Assembly (NCBI GenBank): GCA_033675265.1
Contig: JAUJYZ010001075.1
Coordinates: 167,501 to 231,500, forward strand
Direction: 5' to 3'
DNA length: 64,000 nt
Source: Actinostola sp. cb2023
Taxonomy: Eukaryota > Cnidaria > Anthozoa > Actiniaria > Actinostolidae
In this document: piece after piece, positions 13,101 through 23,200 of the stretch
Position numbering within the stretch: position 1 is the first letter of the stretch
Layout: each line of letters opens with the position of its first letter
Made by a program: the position numbers and the translations under genes
Notes under the pieces: generated by a model
What the model saw: only the letters and a program-made list of their open reading frames with translations
Told to the model about the DNA's origin: nothing
The model's database searches: none

Positions 13101-14501
13101 CTGGTAGATTTTAGTCCATTGATGATTGATTGACCGTTCTCGGCCGGTGAAGGCAAAGTGAGCAAAGCGAAAGTGAGTAAAGGCAAAGTGGCTGAAGCGA
13201 AAGTGAGTAAGGCAAAGTCGATAAAGCGAAAGTGAGTAAAGGCAAAGTCGATAAAGCGAATGTGAGCAAAGGCAAAGAAGCGAAAGTGAGCAAAGGCAAA
13301 GTGGTTGAAGCGAAAGTGAGTCAAAGTCAAAATCGATAAAGCGAAAATTCGCAAAAGAAGAACTCGTCAGTTTGTCTTTAGCGTGAACGACATTTCGACT
13401 TTGAGTGACTGCTCTCGGCCGCCGTACGTGTCTAGCTAGGCCCTTCTTGGCTATTATTAGGGCCTGGTTTACGGCAGTTACGTGATGCAAAGCATGCTAC
13501 AAGTCAAACCCGACATGACCCGAATGATCGAGGTAAATAATTGGTGTTTATTTCTCACGTTAATACAAAGGATGTTGATTCAAAAGAGTTGCAAAACCTA
13601 AAGAGAATAGTAGCTTATATTGTATGCAGTACGTTTTACTCGTCCGGTCGGACGAGTGCTTTGGGAAATCTAGTTGTCCGAAGTAAAAACTACTCGTCTC
13701 AGACGAGCGGACGAGTGGAAGTTATTTGCCCTGAATGTCAAAAGAACAGCTTGTATTAAGTAAGTGTCTCAGATTTCTGGGATGTCGAAAAGTTCAGTTA
13801 TGTGGCTCGAAAAGTTCAGCTTTCGAGAAACAGGCCCCAGCTGCTTTTTCTTGAAATTTTCGACTTGGTTTCAACGGAAACTATTTTTGTAGTTGTTGTT
13901 TTTATTATTTTTGTTGTTAAAGAAATAAGAAGTAAGAAGAATAGTACATAATTAAAGACTATTTATTTGCAGTCATTTAGCATCAAGAACACAGCTTGGT
14001 TCCCGTGTGATAATGACGCTAGTGAGTTTACCAAAACAACAAGTTCAAGATGGTATGGTTTTCATCCTCGCAATTCCCACATATTGTCTTTCCTAACAGT
14101 TTGTTATTATGTTGAATGTTATTTTTCACCAGCAACTAAGTCAACAACAGATGAGAAAAAAACAAAACCATTAAAATGGGACGAGGATATGCAGCTTTAT
14201 TCTCGTTTTTTGGACAGAAAGGTAGGATATTGTGTTCTTTGTTCGTCTCATCTTCGTTAAATTTCCATTCTTTTCTCAGACTGTGGTTTTCCTTTCCTAG
14301 GCGGAACTATCTGACGATCATGCCACCTACATGAGACGTCATCCAGAGTTACGAGCTCTTCTAGCAGACTTCTTGCAGTTTCTCCTGCTCAGAAAACCAG
14401 ATGATGTATGCGAATTCGCGTCCGACTTCTTTGCTGCCTTTTCGTCTGGTAGTCCTTCTGGGCCTTCTTTCGCTCGCTCAGAAACATCAAATGTACCATA
14501 G
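4137..14501 (+). CDS. CATIP: CATIP: ciliogenesis-associated TTC17-interacting protein
   Basis: Ten exons: 4137-4156, 4244-4335, 6634-6698, 7634-7810, 8038-8124, 8602-8766, 10074-10198, 13973-14052, 14133-14221, 14301-14501. They join in frame to 366 residues; the human protein is about 387. The match to CATIP (C2orf62) is by remembered family sequence. The central part is phrases such as [10 protein letters not shown] and [14 protein letters not shown]. The C-terminus has the best block, [20 protein letters not shown] (about residues 312-331), an amphipathic docking-like segment similar to RIIa dimerisation modules. Vertebrate CATIP binds TTC17, promotes actin polymerisation and is needed for ciliogenesis. 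The start is the ATG right before a GTAAGT donor, giving a 7-residue first exon. Exon 8 must end at 14052 (donor GTATGG), since reading on gives a stop. Intron 6 holds a minisatellite and intron 7 a 3.3-kb foldback. Exons 1 and 2 are the least certain. Confidence 0.9.
5333..5532. repeat. foldback element (MITE-like) in CATIP intron 2
   Basis: Near-perfect inverted repeat: the left arm begins AATAGACCTCTTTAGCTTGT and its reverse complement closes the element at 5532. The arms are about 80 bases, with a short AT-rich loop. No coding capacity. Confidence 0.8.
5737..5985. repeat. foldback element in CATIP intron 2
   Basis: Inverted repeat with arms of about 85 bases. AATACTCCAGTTT at the left end is answered by AAACTGGAGTATT at the right. 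The inner arm has ACCGCTGTACTCCTTGACAA and its complement. The 75-aa open frame at 5825-6052 lies across it and is not a gene. Confidence 0.8.
6888..7065. repeat. 26-bp minisatellite in CATIP intron 3
   Basis: About seven copies of a 26-base unit (CTTGTCTACCTGGCCTCATC plus CCCAGG). The unit is not a multiple of three, so the apparent repeat protein (6837-7154) cycles through three phases. It is intronic. Confidence 0.85.
8169..8202 (-). repeat. inverted copy of CATIP exon 4 start, in intron 5
   Basis: These 34 bases are the exact reverse complement of 7640-7673 in CATIP exon 4 (coding [11 protein letters not shown]). Read along the transcript, the copy is pyrimidine-rich and leads into CAATGCAG at 8204-8211, a plausible cryptic 3' splice site. 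See findings. Confidence 0.9.
8230..8364. repeat. palindromic MITE in CATIP intron 5
   Basis: Ends CTGGGCCCGGTTGCTCGAAA and the imperfect complement TTTCAAGCAACCAGGCC. Inside them GGGTTAACACTAACCCAGGG is mirrored by CCCTGGGTTAGCATTAACCC. A typical short foldback with no coding capacity. Confidence 0.8.
8860..9968. repeat. 35-bp minisatellite in CATIP intron 6
   Basis: About 31 copies of a 35-base unit (CACTCCATCACGCGCGTTTT then CACCACACGTCTTAC). A few copies are 33 bases, having lost one CA. The main variation is CACGCGCG against CACGTGCG, i.e. C to T at a CpG. Because 35 is not a multiple of three, the array is open in all three forward frames, which makes three overlapping 377-434 aa phantom proteins. 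Their repeats are identical because they read the same DNA. Confidence 0.95.
11452..11818. repeat. 30-bp tandem array, left arm of the foldback
   Basis: About 12 copies of a 30-base unit containing CTTTACTCACTTTCGCTTTA and TCGACTTTGC, with variants reading TCAGCCAC. The same array, shorter, appears inverted at 13140-13345. The unit is a multiple of three, so frames stay open on both strands (for example repeats of [10 protein letters not shown] on the minus strand). Splice context and the inverted partner argue against a gene. Confidence 0.85.
12173..12279. mobile_element. small foldback inserted in the left arm only
   Basis: The arms 12007-12424 and 12681-12980 pair closely, except that the left arm carries about 107 extra bases here. 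The extra segment is a small palindrome itself: GTGGCTTCATCTGCATTTG at one end and CAAATGCAGATGAAACCAC at the other. It looks like a MITE that landed after the large foldback formed. Confidence 0.7.
13140..13345. repeat. 30-bp tandem array, right arm of the foldback
   Basis: Inverted and shorter partner of the left-arm array, built of AAGCGAAAGTGAGTAAAGGC units with several deletions. The difference in copy number shows that the two arms have changed length independently. Confidence 0.8.
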
Positions 14502-15175
14502 TTGTATTTATAGTTGTCCTTATTTATTCATAAACGCGGTGTTTTAATCAGCGAGCAATCCAACATGCGAATGGACATATAGATCCTACAAATACAAATA
14601 TCAGTTCCAAACAGAAAATGCAATGTTGAATTAGAACTCCGTCGTTATAATACAGACGAAAGACAGAATATTATCCATTTACAACGAATTTTTTACAAAT
14701 CTCGTCTTCCTTTTTACTAGTTTTACCCTACTTTTGTTTTTCGCTTCGTTGTTTAGTCCTTTTTTATTTTGCGTGGTCATTTAGCTGAACAAAGCGATTT
14801 TGAACTCTACCGATTAGTTTTCGTTTATTTAATGATGGCTTAATGAGTTATTTCCTACAAGTCTTCGTCAGCCTTTTGGATGCGCATAATCGTGTATTCA
14901 GGATTGATTTTCACGTTGGAATCCATTAAAGCTTATCCGCAGTGATTTTGAAATCACTTTAGAGCACATTTTGAACACATAGTTTTATTCTGTTGTTGGT
15001 TGTTAGTCTCTTTTTCTTTAATTCGTCAATGTTTTCTCTTCGTACGTTTCAGAGAGTGTTGTTTTTCTTTCTCTTTGTTTGCGTCATTAGTTGACAGCTA
15101 GATTTAGCGACATATAGGCCTACAACACACAGGGCTACTCGGCCTTGTTGCTGTACAATCCTCGGAAGTGAATCA
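14502..15175. other. 3' interval between CATIP and the GPCR
   Basis: Convergent intergenic stretch. I see no exon, no tRNA and no clear repeat. It must contain the 3' ends of both genes, but no canonical AATAAA lies close to the CATIP stop. Confidence 0.5.
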
Positions 15176-16588
15176 TCAAACTTTGTGTCTAAGCAGTTCA
15201 ATACGTCCACACGAAATTGCTAGCATTAGAAATGTCCTGAATGCTGGCAGTCTCCAAGCAAATATAAACGCATCCATGAACACTTTGATGAACAGCATCA
15301 AATCTGTAACTCGAAGAGCAATGTGTATGTACACGTTTTCTTGAGAGTTTTGTGGTGTTTTCAAGAGAAAGATGTAAAATACAATAATATGTGAAACAGA
15401 TGAAACCAATAATATAGCTGATAAATATAAACTCATGACGGCAAACTGCTTTTCGATTGGTGGTTTTTTTCGTCTTCTCGATTTCCACATTTGAGATGAT
15501 TCTGTTCCCATGTCTTCAATATCCTGGCTCATGAAACTAGTCTTGGATTCATCTCTGTCTATAGCTCTCATTTCGAAATGATTCCCGCACGTCATCGCGA
15601 TGACTTCGGTTCTAAGAGATTTCACATCTTGGGTTGTTTGCAATCTAATTGTAACTTCACTGGGCATGATTTTGCCACCATCCCGTTGTACACTTGAAGT
15701 GCTTGCCGTATCAATGGTACGGGTTTTATCGCATCGATGTAGATCTATTTGTATTTGGTAGTTTTTGCTTGAACTGCGTGTAGATATAGGACTATCTGGT
15801 AAGGTGGTGGAAAATGAATTGTTGTTAGGAGGTTTAGGGGTCCTCGATATACCTAGTGAAGTTTCTTTAAATCGAAATATTTCTTTACGGTATCTGGCCG
15901 GATTGGCAACATGTTGTTTGAATGCTCTGCGCATAAGGATGTGAACGATGACGAGAAAAAAGGAGATCAAAGTAGGGTGGAGTACAACGTCCCAAAGCAG
16001 AAACTGCTGACGGCTTATACCTGTAAACTGCAGCAAACTGAATGCCAAGAAGTATAACCCGCTGAAGACAAGTAGTCGAATCACTCTCTTTGTAGTGACT
16101 ATGGTCTTGTACTTGTGAGGACATTGAATGGCTATGTACTGGGATAGAGACATGGCCAGGACCGTTACAAACGATGTACTGATGGCTATGGTACTAATGG
16201 TCCCTCCGATGATGTATAGAAGCCTAGCTATGTGGAATGCATTCGAATTAGGTTTATAATACTGTATAATATAGTAGCACGCAAATGTCGGTTCCACAAA
16301 TAAACCAGTAATAAAATCGGCCAGCGATAAACCCGCTACGAATACTGTAGTTGGCGTCTTTCTGAAACATTTCAGAGAATCTCTGTATAAAGCAAATAAA
16401 AAAATACCATTGGTGATAACTGTTATGGGCGAAAGTACTGCTAGCACAAAGGCCGACCAGAGTTCCACTTTGTTATAGATACCAACAAGATCCCCATCAA
16501 AGTCAGAAGAATGGTTTTGCAAAAGGCTGTTAGTAAAACTAATCGTCTGACTGCTTCGTGAGATATTTGTTCCAAAATAACGAGACAT
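15176..16588 (-). CDS. class A (rhodopsin-like) G-protein-coupled receptor, intronless
   Basis: Single-exon frame of 470 residues with seven hydrophobic segments: TM1 about 42-68, TM2 80-105, TM3 118-145, TM4 167-187, TM5 193-215, TM6 378-405, TM7 420-445. The extracellular N-terminus has possible N-glycosylation sites at N8 and N25. TM2 keeps LSLADF with the conserved Asp. The usual DRY after TM3 is SQY, and NPxxY in TM7 is degenerate (MDAFIFAWR). I see no Cys at the top of TM3 and ECL2 is very short, as in the melanocortin/adenosine/cannabinoid cluster. The third intracellular loop is unusually long (about 150 residues, Ser/Thr-rich). Intronless orphan receptors of this style are common in anthozoans. 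The ligand cannot be predicted. Confidence 0.9.
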   Translation of the reverse strand: MSRYFGTNISRSSQTISFTNSLLQNHSSDFDGDLVGIYNKVELWSAFVLAVLSPITVITNGIFLFALYRDSLKCFRKTPTTVFVAGLSLADFITGLFVEPTFACYYIIQYYKPNSNAFHIARLLYIIGGTISTIAISTSFVTVLAMSLSQYIAIQCPHKYKTIVTTKRVIRLLVFSGLYFLAFSLLQFTGISRQQFLLWDVVLHPTLISFFLVIVHILMRRAFKQHVANPARYRKEIFRFKETSLGISRTPKPPNNNSFSTTLPDSPISTRSSSKNYQIQIDLHRCDKTRTIDTASTSSVQRDGGKIMPSEVTIRLQTTQDVKSLRTEVIAMTCGNHFEMRAIDRDESKTSFMSQDIEDMGTESSQMWKSRRRKKPPIEKQFAVMSLYLSAILLVSSVSHIIVFYIFLLKTPQNSQENVYIHIALRVTDLMLFIKVFMDAFIFAWRLPAFRTFLMLAISCGRIELLRHKV

Positions 16589-16628
16589 GTTGGCCCAGGA
16601 GCAGTGTCTAACGTATATGATCTCAAGT

Positions 16629-16652
16629 ATTATATATAGCCTTATTTATAGT
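16629..16652 (-). promoter_or_regulatory. possible TATA elements of the GPCR gene
   Basis: On the minus strand, TATAAATAAGG and CTATATATAATAC lie 41-64 bases upstream of the receptor ATG. Position and sequence fit a TATA-type core promoter with a very short 5' leader, as expected for an intronless gene. AT-richness makes chance occurrence possible. Confidence 0.4.
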
Positions 16653-18248
16653 GCGTTTTACTTCGTTTGTTGAAAGAGAAAATGCTTCCGTTACACCAAA
16701 TGAAATGCAAATTGACCGCCGGTAAATACGAATGGGATCAGGTCATGACGCATTCGCTGTTTGATATCACTGAATACCGAAATCAGTTGACATCAAACGC
16801 ACTGGCTAATTGAAAAACTTCGAGCTGGTATGCTAGACAGGTTATTAGTCCGTGATAAAATGTTTATTTGATATGAGATGGTAAATACTTTCATACTAAA
16901 GTGCTACTTGAACGAAAGTCGGTCAAAATTTAAACTGATGTAATTTTGCTGAAGTAATTGAACGACCTATTAATAACTGTTTGCATTGCCATTAAGTTAA
17001 AATGTTGCTTTCATATTCCAACGAAAAGTTCTGGTTTGGGTTGAGCAGATGACGTCATGTACTCAACCCGTCACTCAAACACTCATAGCTGATATGCACA
17101 GCTTTCTCGGCAAGTATGTGTGTTGTTGTTTTTCGGATTTAGGTTATTTTATTTTTAAAATCGATTGTTTTTCGTCCAAGTGGCGCTTTTGAATCGAGGT
17201 GAAATGATAAATTAAAAGTGACATGATACCGATCAATGATTTTCTAGTTGTTATCAGCGAGTACTCTATTCCCTCCTTTTCCAACCAATCGGGCTGAAAA
17301 GCCAACTGTCTCCTAAATTAACGTTATTTGTTGCCGATCGTTATCATTGAGCTGTGTGCGCTGCATAAACGCAGTCTGTGAAAACGTGTCCATTATCAAC
17401 AAATACTTCAACCAACCATCTGCTCTTTTGTCCCTCTTTTGTCCAATCAATCGTTCGTTTTTCAGTCGTTTTACAGTTTTGGCCGCAAAAACCATTGCAA
17501 TGAAGTACATTTACTGATTGATGACCAGTTTATATAATACGTTAGACCGATGTAGAAACTCCCTGGGCCAAGCTGACAAGACATTGTGCGCAGCCAAATG
17601 CGCAGTACCTGCTGGCGTCGTCGTTCGATATCTTTTCGACATTTTACGCTCAGTGTCTTGGCTTGTAAGACTTTGTAAGAAAACGAAGGTTATATATATG
17701 AGCTGGAAATTACCTCTGTATCAGAAGAGAAGCTAAGGATATATATGGTATATATGCACCAACTAGGTTATTATTTACTACACCAAGTTCCGTGCATGCG
17801 TGACAACAAAAACTAAGCCCCAAGCGAGTCTCGGTTCATTGTACTCTTGCTGTGAGATGTTAAATTCAGTTGATTCTATTATATTATGCATACTATTATT
17901 TACATTGACTGGTGCAGCTAGCTTTGACCAGATCCGACTAAGGTTCCATGTGATATGTTATGTGTACGTGCTGTGAGAAACATGAAAGTGTCGTAAGGGA
18001 AGGAAGAAATCTAAGAAAACAAAAGAGGGATGAACAACGGCATAAAACAGAAGAAGAAAAAAGTAGAAATTTACATTACTGATTTTGGGAAGCAATGACA
18101 ATTGCTCATTGATTTCAATGACGTCTTTCCGGTCTCGTGAGAAATCAGTTTCATCGGATGAATGCACCTTTTCAATAGCATACTTTATGCTTAATTTTTC
18201 ACATCAGGCCGGGGCAGTTGACCAGTTTCCCTTCTGGCAGGTACAAAA

Positions 18249-18440
18249 CGCAGACTGGAATCTGAAAACTGGAATCTGCAGACTGGAATCTGCAGACTGG
18301 AATCTGCAGACTGGAATCTGCAGACTGGAATCTGAAGACTGGAATCTGAAGACTGGAATCTACAGACTGGAATCTGCAGACTGGAATCTGCAGACTGGAA
18401 TATACTGCAGACTGGAATCTGCAGACTGGAATCTGCAGAC
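18249..18440. repeat. 14-bp minisatellite
   Basis: About 13 copies of CTGCAGACTGGAAT, some with GAAG instead of GCAG, followed by a short TA-rich microsatellite. Many copies contain a PstI site (CTGCAG). The 129-aa open frame crossing it is repeat translation. Confidence 0.9.
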
Positions 18441-19168
18441 GATAATAATATATATATATATAATAATATTCTAACTAAAGACCGATCACATTACTCAGAG
18501 GGAGCTGAAAGCTCGAACTCTGCTTAACCCTTTCACCAATCTATTTACGCGCCGTTTTACCCCCCAGAACAAGAGAAAACCAGCAGATTTTAAAGAAAAA
18601 TAGTCACTTTCAAAAAAGTCCAATTTTAAGCACGAAGGAGTCATTTTCATAAATATAAACCCTACATTAGAATGAAAGAAGAAGAAATATACAATAGTTA
18701 TAATCTTGTAAGTTAAATAAAAGTCTCCATAAATGCTGCAATATATTTTAATAGTTATAGTTTTGTGAGTTAAATAAAGACATGAAAGCACCGTGTCAAA
18801 TGTCCATCTTTATCTTTGACGAACTCGATGTTTTCCGCCGTAGATGGTCAACAAAGCCTTCAAAATCCTCGTTTTCTTCATCGCTGTCTTGAAATACTTA
18901 TTCAATCTCTTCATCGATGACAAATCATATCAATCAGAAGAATTGCTTGAACTCATTTTGTTAAAGATATAATTCAACACGGAGCAATGGCGCGCGAGAA
19001 AGCAACGTCTTCAACTCTGAAATTTTTCACTTCATCCAAAGAAACAAGATGGCGGAAATCACATGATTTGGAAAGTTATTCATTGAGCAATTGATTCATT
19101 ATCAAATCCCCCCTCTAGGGTCTATTGTAAGCTAGTTTCCAGGGTCCAAACAAAAAACGGTAGGATTC

Positions 19169-19857
19169 CCATTCTCGTACCCAGAGCCCGCTCGTCATTT
19201 GGTTTGTCGCTGGCTCTGGGAAACCCTGTTGCTCGGTCGTCAAATTTTGACGACCAAGTCGTCAGAGCGCATGCTCATACTAAAGACCGCTGAGAGCGGG
19301 TACTGTGGAAGAGTCTACTGGCTACGTAGTGTTCACGTTACAAGTACACAAGTTTGTACATTTTTCTTCGTGTAGCCGTTTAAAATCCCTTCGACGTTCA
19401 TGACCGGTTCTTCTCTGGCTCTGTTGCGGTAAAGGCTGGACGATAAATGCATGTTCTAATATAATCTTGCATGTGAACCTTCCTGTCTTCCGCTTTGTTA
19501 TAAAAATATTCCTTTGAATACTCAAAGCGAGTACGATCGATTGTGTCTGTAGCCGTTACTTTACTTTTATAATTTATGTATTGTTAGATCTCCCTTTACG
19601 AATTCAGATCAATTTATGTCTACACAGTCACTCTCATTTCCATAGCTTTATAATTCAATAACGGAATATGAAAATACAACCGTCGCTGTCATTCCTTTCG
19701 TTCGCCTTGCAAGTTTGAATCTTTGTTGATCTCATGAACCAATCAAATACGATCAGTCATTGTTGATTTCATCAGCCAATGAAATTCGCTAAAATTTCAG
19801 GGATTCCCAGAGCCAGCGACAAACCAAATGACGAGCGGGCTCTGGGTACGAGAATGG
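19169..19857. mobile_element. non-autonomous DNA element with ~55-bp terminal inverted repeats
   Basis: Left end CCATTCTCGTACCCAGAGCC, continuing with CGCTCGTCATTTGGTTTGTC. The same sequence is inverted at 19802-19857. The 690-base body has no coding capacity. The flanks share a GGTAGGATTCCC motif. Confidence 0.8.
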
Positions 19858-20148
19858 TAGGATTCCCGGAAAACCGGGATAGTTCGTCTCAGGCAAATCG
19901 AATTCCCGGTAAACCGGGATAGTTGGGTGAAAGGGTTAACTTTTATTCTTACACAGAATTTACACCACGCGAGCGCTCGCTCTTTGACAGTACAAATTTC
20001 GCGTAACTGAAATTATTCATTTACCGTGGCCTTGGATTTTGTACAAAACTTGAGTGTAATCTCACAATCTGATTGGCTAATAATAATGGGCACAGGAAAC
20101 CCAACGAATGACAAATACATGCAGTCACCATATAGTCCAACAATTGAT

Positions 20149-20154
20149 TTTATT
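20149..20154 (-). terminator. poly(A) signal of the USP gene
   Basis: AATAAA on the minus strand about 80 bases past the USP stop codon, at a normal distance for 3' end formation. Confidence 0.5.
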
Positions 20155-20234
20155 TCAAGCACACATTCTAATAACTTCTACTGACCAGATTACACACTCA
20201 TTGCTATACCTAATCATACATTGTATTGGTCTGT

Positions 20235-23200
20235 TTAATGTCTGGGAACAACAACAACAGGGCAGTGTGCATGATGAATGATATAATCACTGACACTCCC
20301 TAATAAAGTACGTCTGATCAGTCCCATTCCTCTGCTTCCCAACACTATCATGGTGACATGTTCTTTCTCAGCCTCCTTGCACAAAGTATCACCAACAGAA
20401 TACGTGACTGATATGGCCTCTACTTTAGCATGAGCAATCTAAAATGAAAGTACTATATGCATGAGAAATGCCTACTCTGATTTCCTTCTGGTTTTTGTTT
20501 GTTCTTGTGCGCCCCATGCATTGCATTCCCTTCAGGCCCTGACTAAATACCTTGATTAGCTGGCTTTACTAGATGTCTTACTCTGATACAGGTGCGAACA
20601 CACGGTGGAACATTTTGTGCAATATTGCTGGCAATTTTGTTGCAGCGTGTGCCCACCCCTGCAACTGATTGCTCGCAATAAGCATGCAGTTCAGAGTTTA
20701 AGAATAAGGTTCAGTGGGGCATATGTGATTTTATCCTGAATTTATCACCTTCTTTTGTTATTTTTAAACAACAAAATTTAAATAAAAAACTCCAAAAAAT
20801 AACACCAATGTTAAAAAAAGAAGGTGATATAATCGGGATAAAATCGTGTGTGCACTGAACTTCATTCTTAAACTCTGAACGCAGTGGCTTATGGACTAGC
20901 ACACGGGTCACACAACGTAATTTGTTCCTCACAATGTTCCAGAAGTAGGACTTGATTAAACTTCTGCAACACCGCTGGCAATGTTGCGTGCAACATGTTG
21001 CAGAGCTGTTGACAAATGCTGCAACAATAAATGTTGCAGGGAATGTTGCACGAAATGTGTCTGCACCTTTATTTCATAATAAATTAAATTATTACACTAA
21101 GACCCTGGACGCTAGCCTCCTTAGCAGTGTGTCCAATAGTCTCGCATCCGTCTTTAGTTCCATCACACAACGCTCCCACAACCCCATGATATATGATGCT
21201 TTGCACACAACATATTTTTTGTTGGCTATGGAAGAGATTTCAAATCATGCAGAAGAACATTATTTTGAAGGGCGTGGGAAATTTGAGCCACTTACCTTGT
21301 GTTTGCCATCAGTTTCACACAGATTTTTGTAACATTCAAGTACTTCTTTGACCTTTTTCTCATGCTTCTCTACTTCATGTCTCCATTCCTCAGTGGCAAG
21401 GGCATCTAACAACGTATTTCAAAAATCGTAAGAATCCTACAACATTTGTTCTACATGATTCCTGAGGGTGTCCACTTGTATTCCATATATGGAAGCTAAT
21501 TGACCAGTTGCATGTATATACAGTCACTATATATATATGTTTTCTTCCATTCTGGTAACCTAAGAAAACGGGCACTCTCATTGGTTGTTGAAGCGGGCGG
21601 TATTTTCTATATTTGACCACGGTCTACACTCCTAGCATACCGGCCTATACCCTTCAATAACACAATTTGAAGAATATTTTGTTCTTTCTTTTTTGTTTTG
21701 TTTGTTGTGTGCTTTATATATTTTTTGTTTTCTTTGCAGTTCACGTTTTGAGTAGTCATGACTGACAGATGGCAAAAAATAACACGAAGGATAAAAAATA
21801 AATAAGTTATTTACCGGCCTTGGTCGGTCCAGATAGCAAAAAACTGTGTCCTCGGCCTTGAAAATGGACCTTATTGGTCGATGGTCCATATATGCTCAAG
21901 ATCTTGAGCACAGTATCTCCCTATCCAGACCTCCCGACTGGTATTATATAACCTCTATTTATTATGGATATAAATATGTCATTACTAATCCTTAAGAAGG
22001 TATTTTAATGTGCTTTTTAAATGACATATATGTTATGGAAAATACAGTAAATTGAATTTGAGTTTCAACTTCACCAAAGTTCAAATGACAGCTGACAACA
22101 AAAATGTTTCAAAGGATCAGTAATAAATGTACTTACGTGGTAATGCTGGAGGGTGAAGTTCTGGAGCAAAACAAATAAAGACATAATCACCCTTGTGACT
22201 CACATTATTCAAATACCCTGCAGGATAAAAAGTATTTAGTACTCAAGTATAAAGTATAAGGCTTTGCAAATATTCCAGTATTTTAATCTCATTATTTAAT
22301 ATATATATCTTTATTATATGAAATACAGTCATTTGCAAAATAATTGAAAATTGCCCTTAAAGCGGTTAACATCAGCAAATTGGTAGAAATATTTAATATA
22401 ATGCTTATTTTAGTCTTACGTTTGTTGTTTGTAAGCTTTGCTTCATTTAATAAGTTAGGAAACTCAAAATAGTATTATTTAATTACCCATAATGCACCCG
22501 ATATATTGATATATTGATATTTCGTGGCGGCCAGAATTTTTACAAATGACTGTACATAGAGGATATATTACATGACCGCGCGGATAAACCAAATGTATCT
22601 TCGAGTGTGCAACTCCATACAGTATCTCACAATTAAGTGAACACAGCAAGATATGGAGCTGCATGTACAATACATTTCATATAGATCTGTGCAGCTATGT
22701 AATATCCTCTCTCTCTATATACAGCTATTTCAAAAAACGTTGATACTGAATAATAGTGTATTTCAAGACCGAAATGCATTTTGGGACTCTTGTAATATTG
22801 TCTAAAGTAATATCAATACTAATATTTTATTTTATTTTTTGATTATTCCATCAGAAACAATATACTTAAGCTCCATATGGCGAACAAATCGCTATATATT
22901 TACTTTTTATTTCAAAATAATGAGGCCCACAATGCCCTTCGGTCTTGGAATGCACTATTCAGTTTTCAACGTTTTTTGAAATAGGTGTATCTTATATTTA
23001 CTGACATGTATACATACACTTTTATAGCCCGTGTAGAAGGCTACTTCTTCCATTTCTACCCTTCCCCTATCCCATCACATGTAAAATTTGCTTCCCATGA
23101 TTAATATATGTATGTCACAGAAAACTTAAAGTTTTAATTTCAGGTCTTTATATTCATGAGTGAAGGAAACTTGTCAAATAAAATTTGTTTGATCATTTGG

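Larger units (their letters stand above)
10521..13840. repeat. 3.3-kb nested foldback element in CATIP intron 7
   Basis: At least three concentric inverted-repeat pairs. The outer ends are CTGGGGCCCGTTTCTCGAAA (10521) and its near-exact complement ending at 13840. The next pair begins CAGGGCAAA (about 10641 and 13732) with ACTTGTCC/GGACGAGTGG motifs. Inside lies a 2-kb foldback (11375-13431) whose outer arms carry 30-bp repeats. The whole structure sits between CATIP exons 7 and 8. Open frames in it are repeat translations. Confidence 0.75.
16660..20234. other. intergenic repeats between the GPCR and USP genes
   Basis: No exon chain recognised. Contents: a 14-bp minisatellite near 18.3 kb, a local duplication of AATAGTTATA.TTGTGAGTTAAATAAA near 18.67-18.78 kb, a MITE at 19.17-19.86 kb, and ordinary AT-rich sequence. 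Confidence 0.5.
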
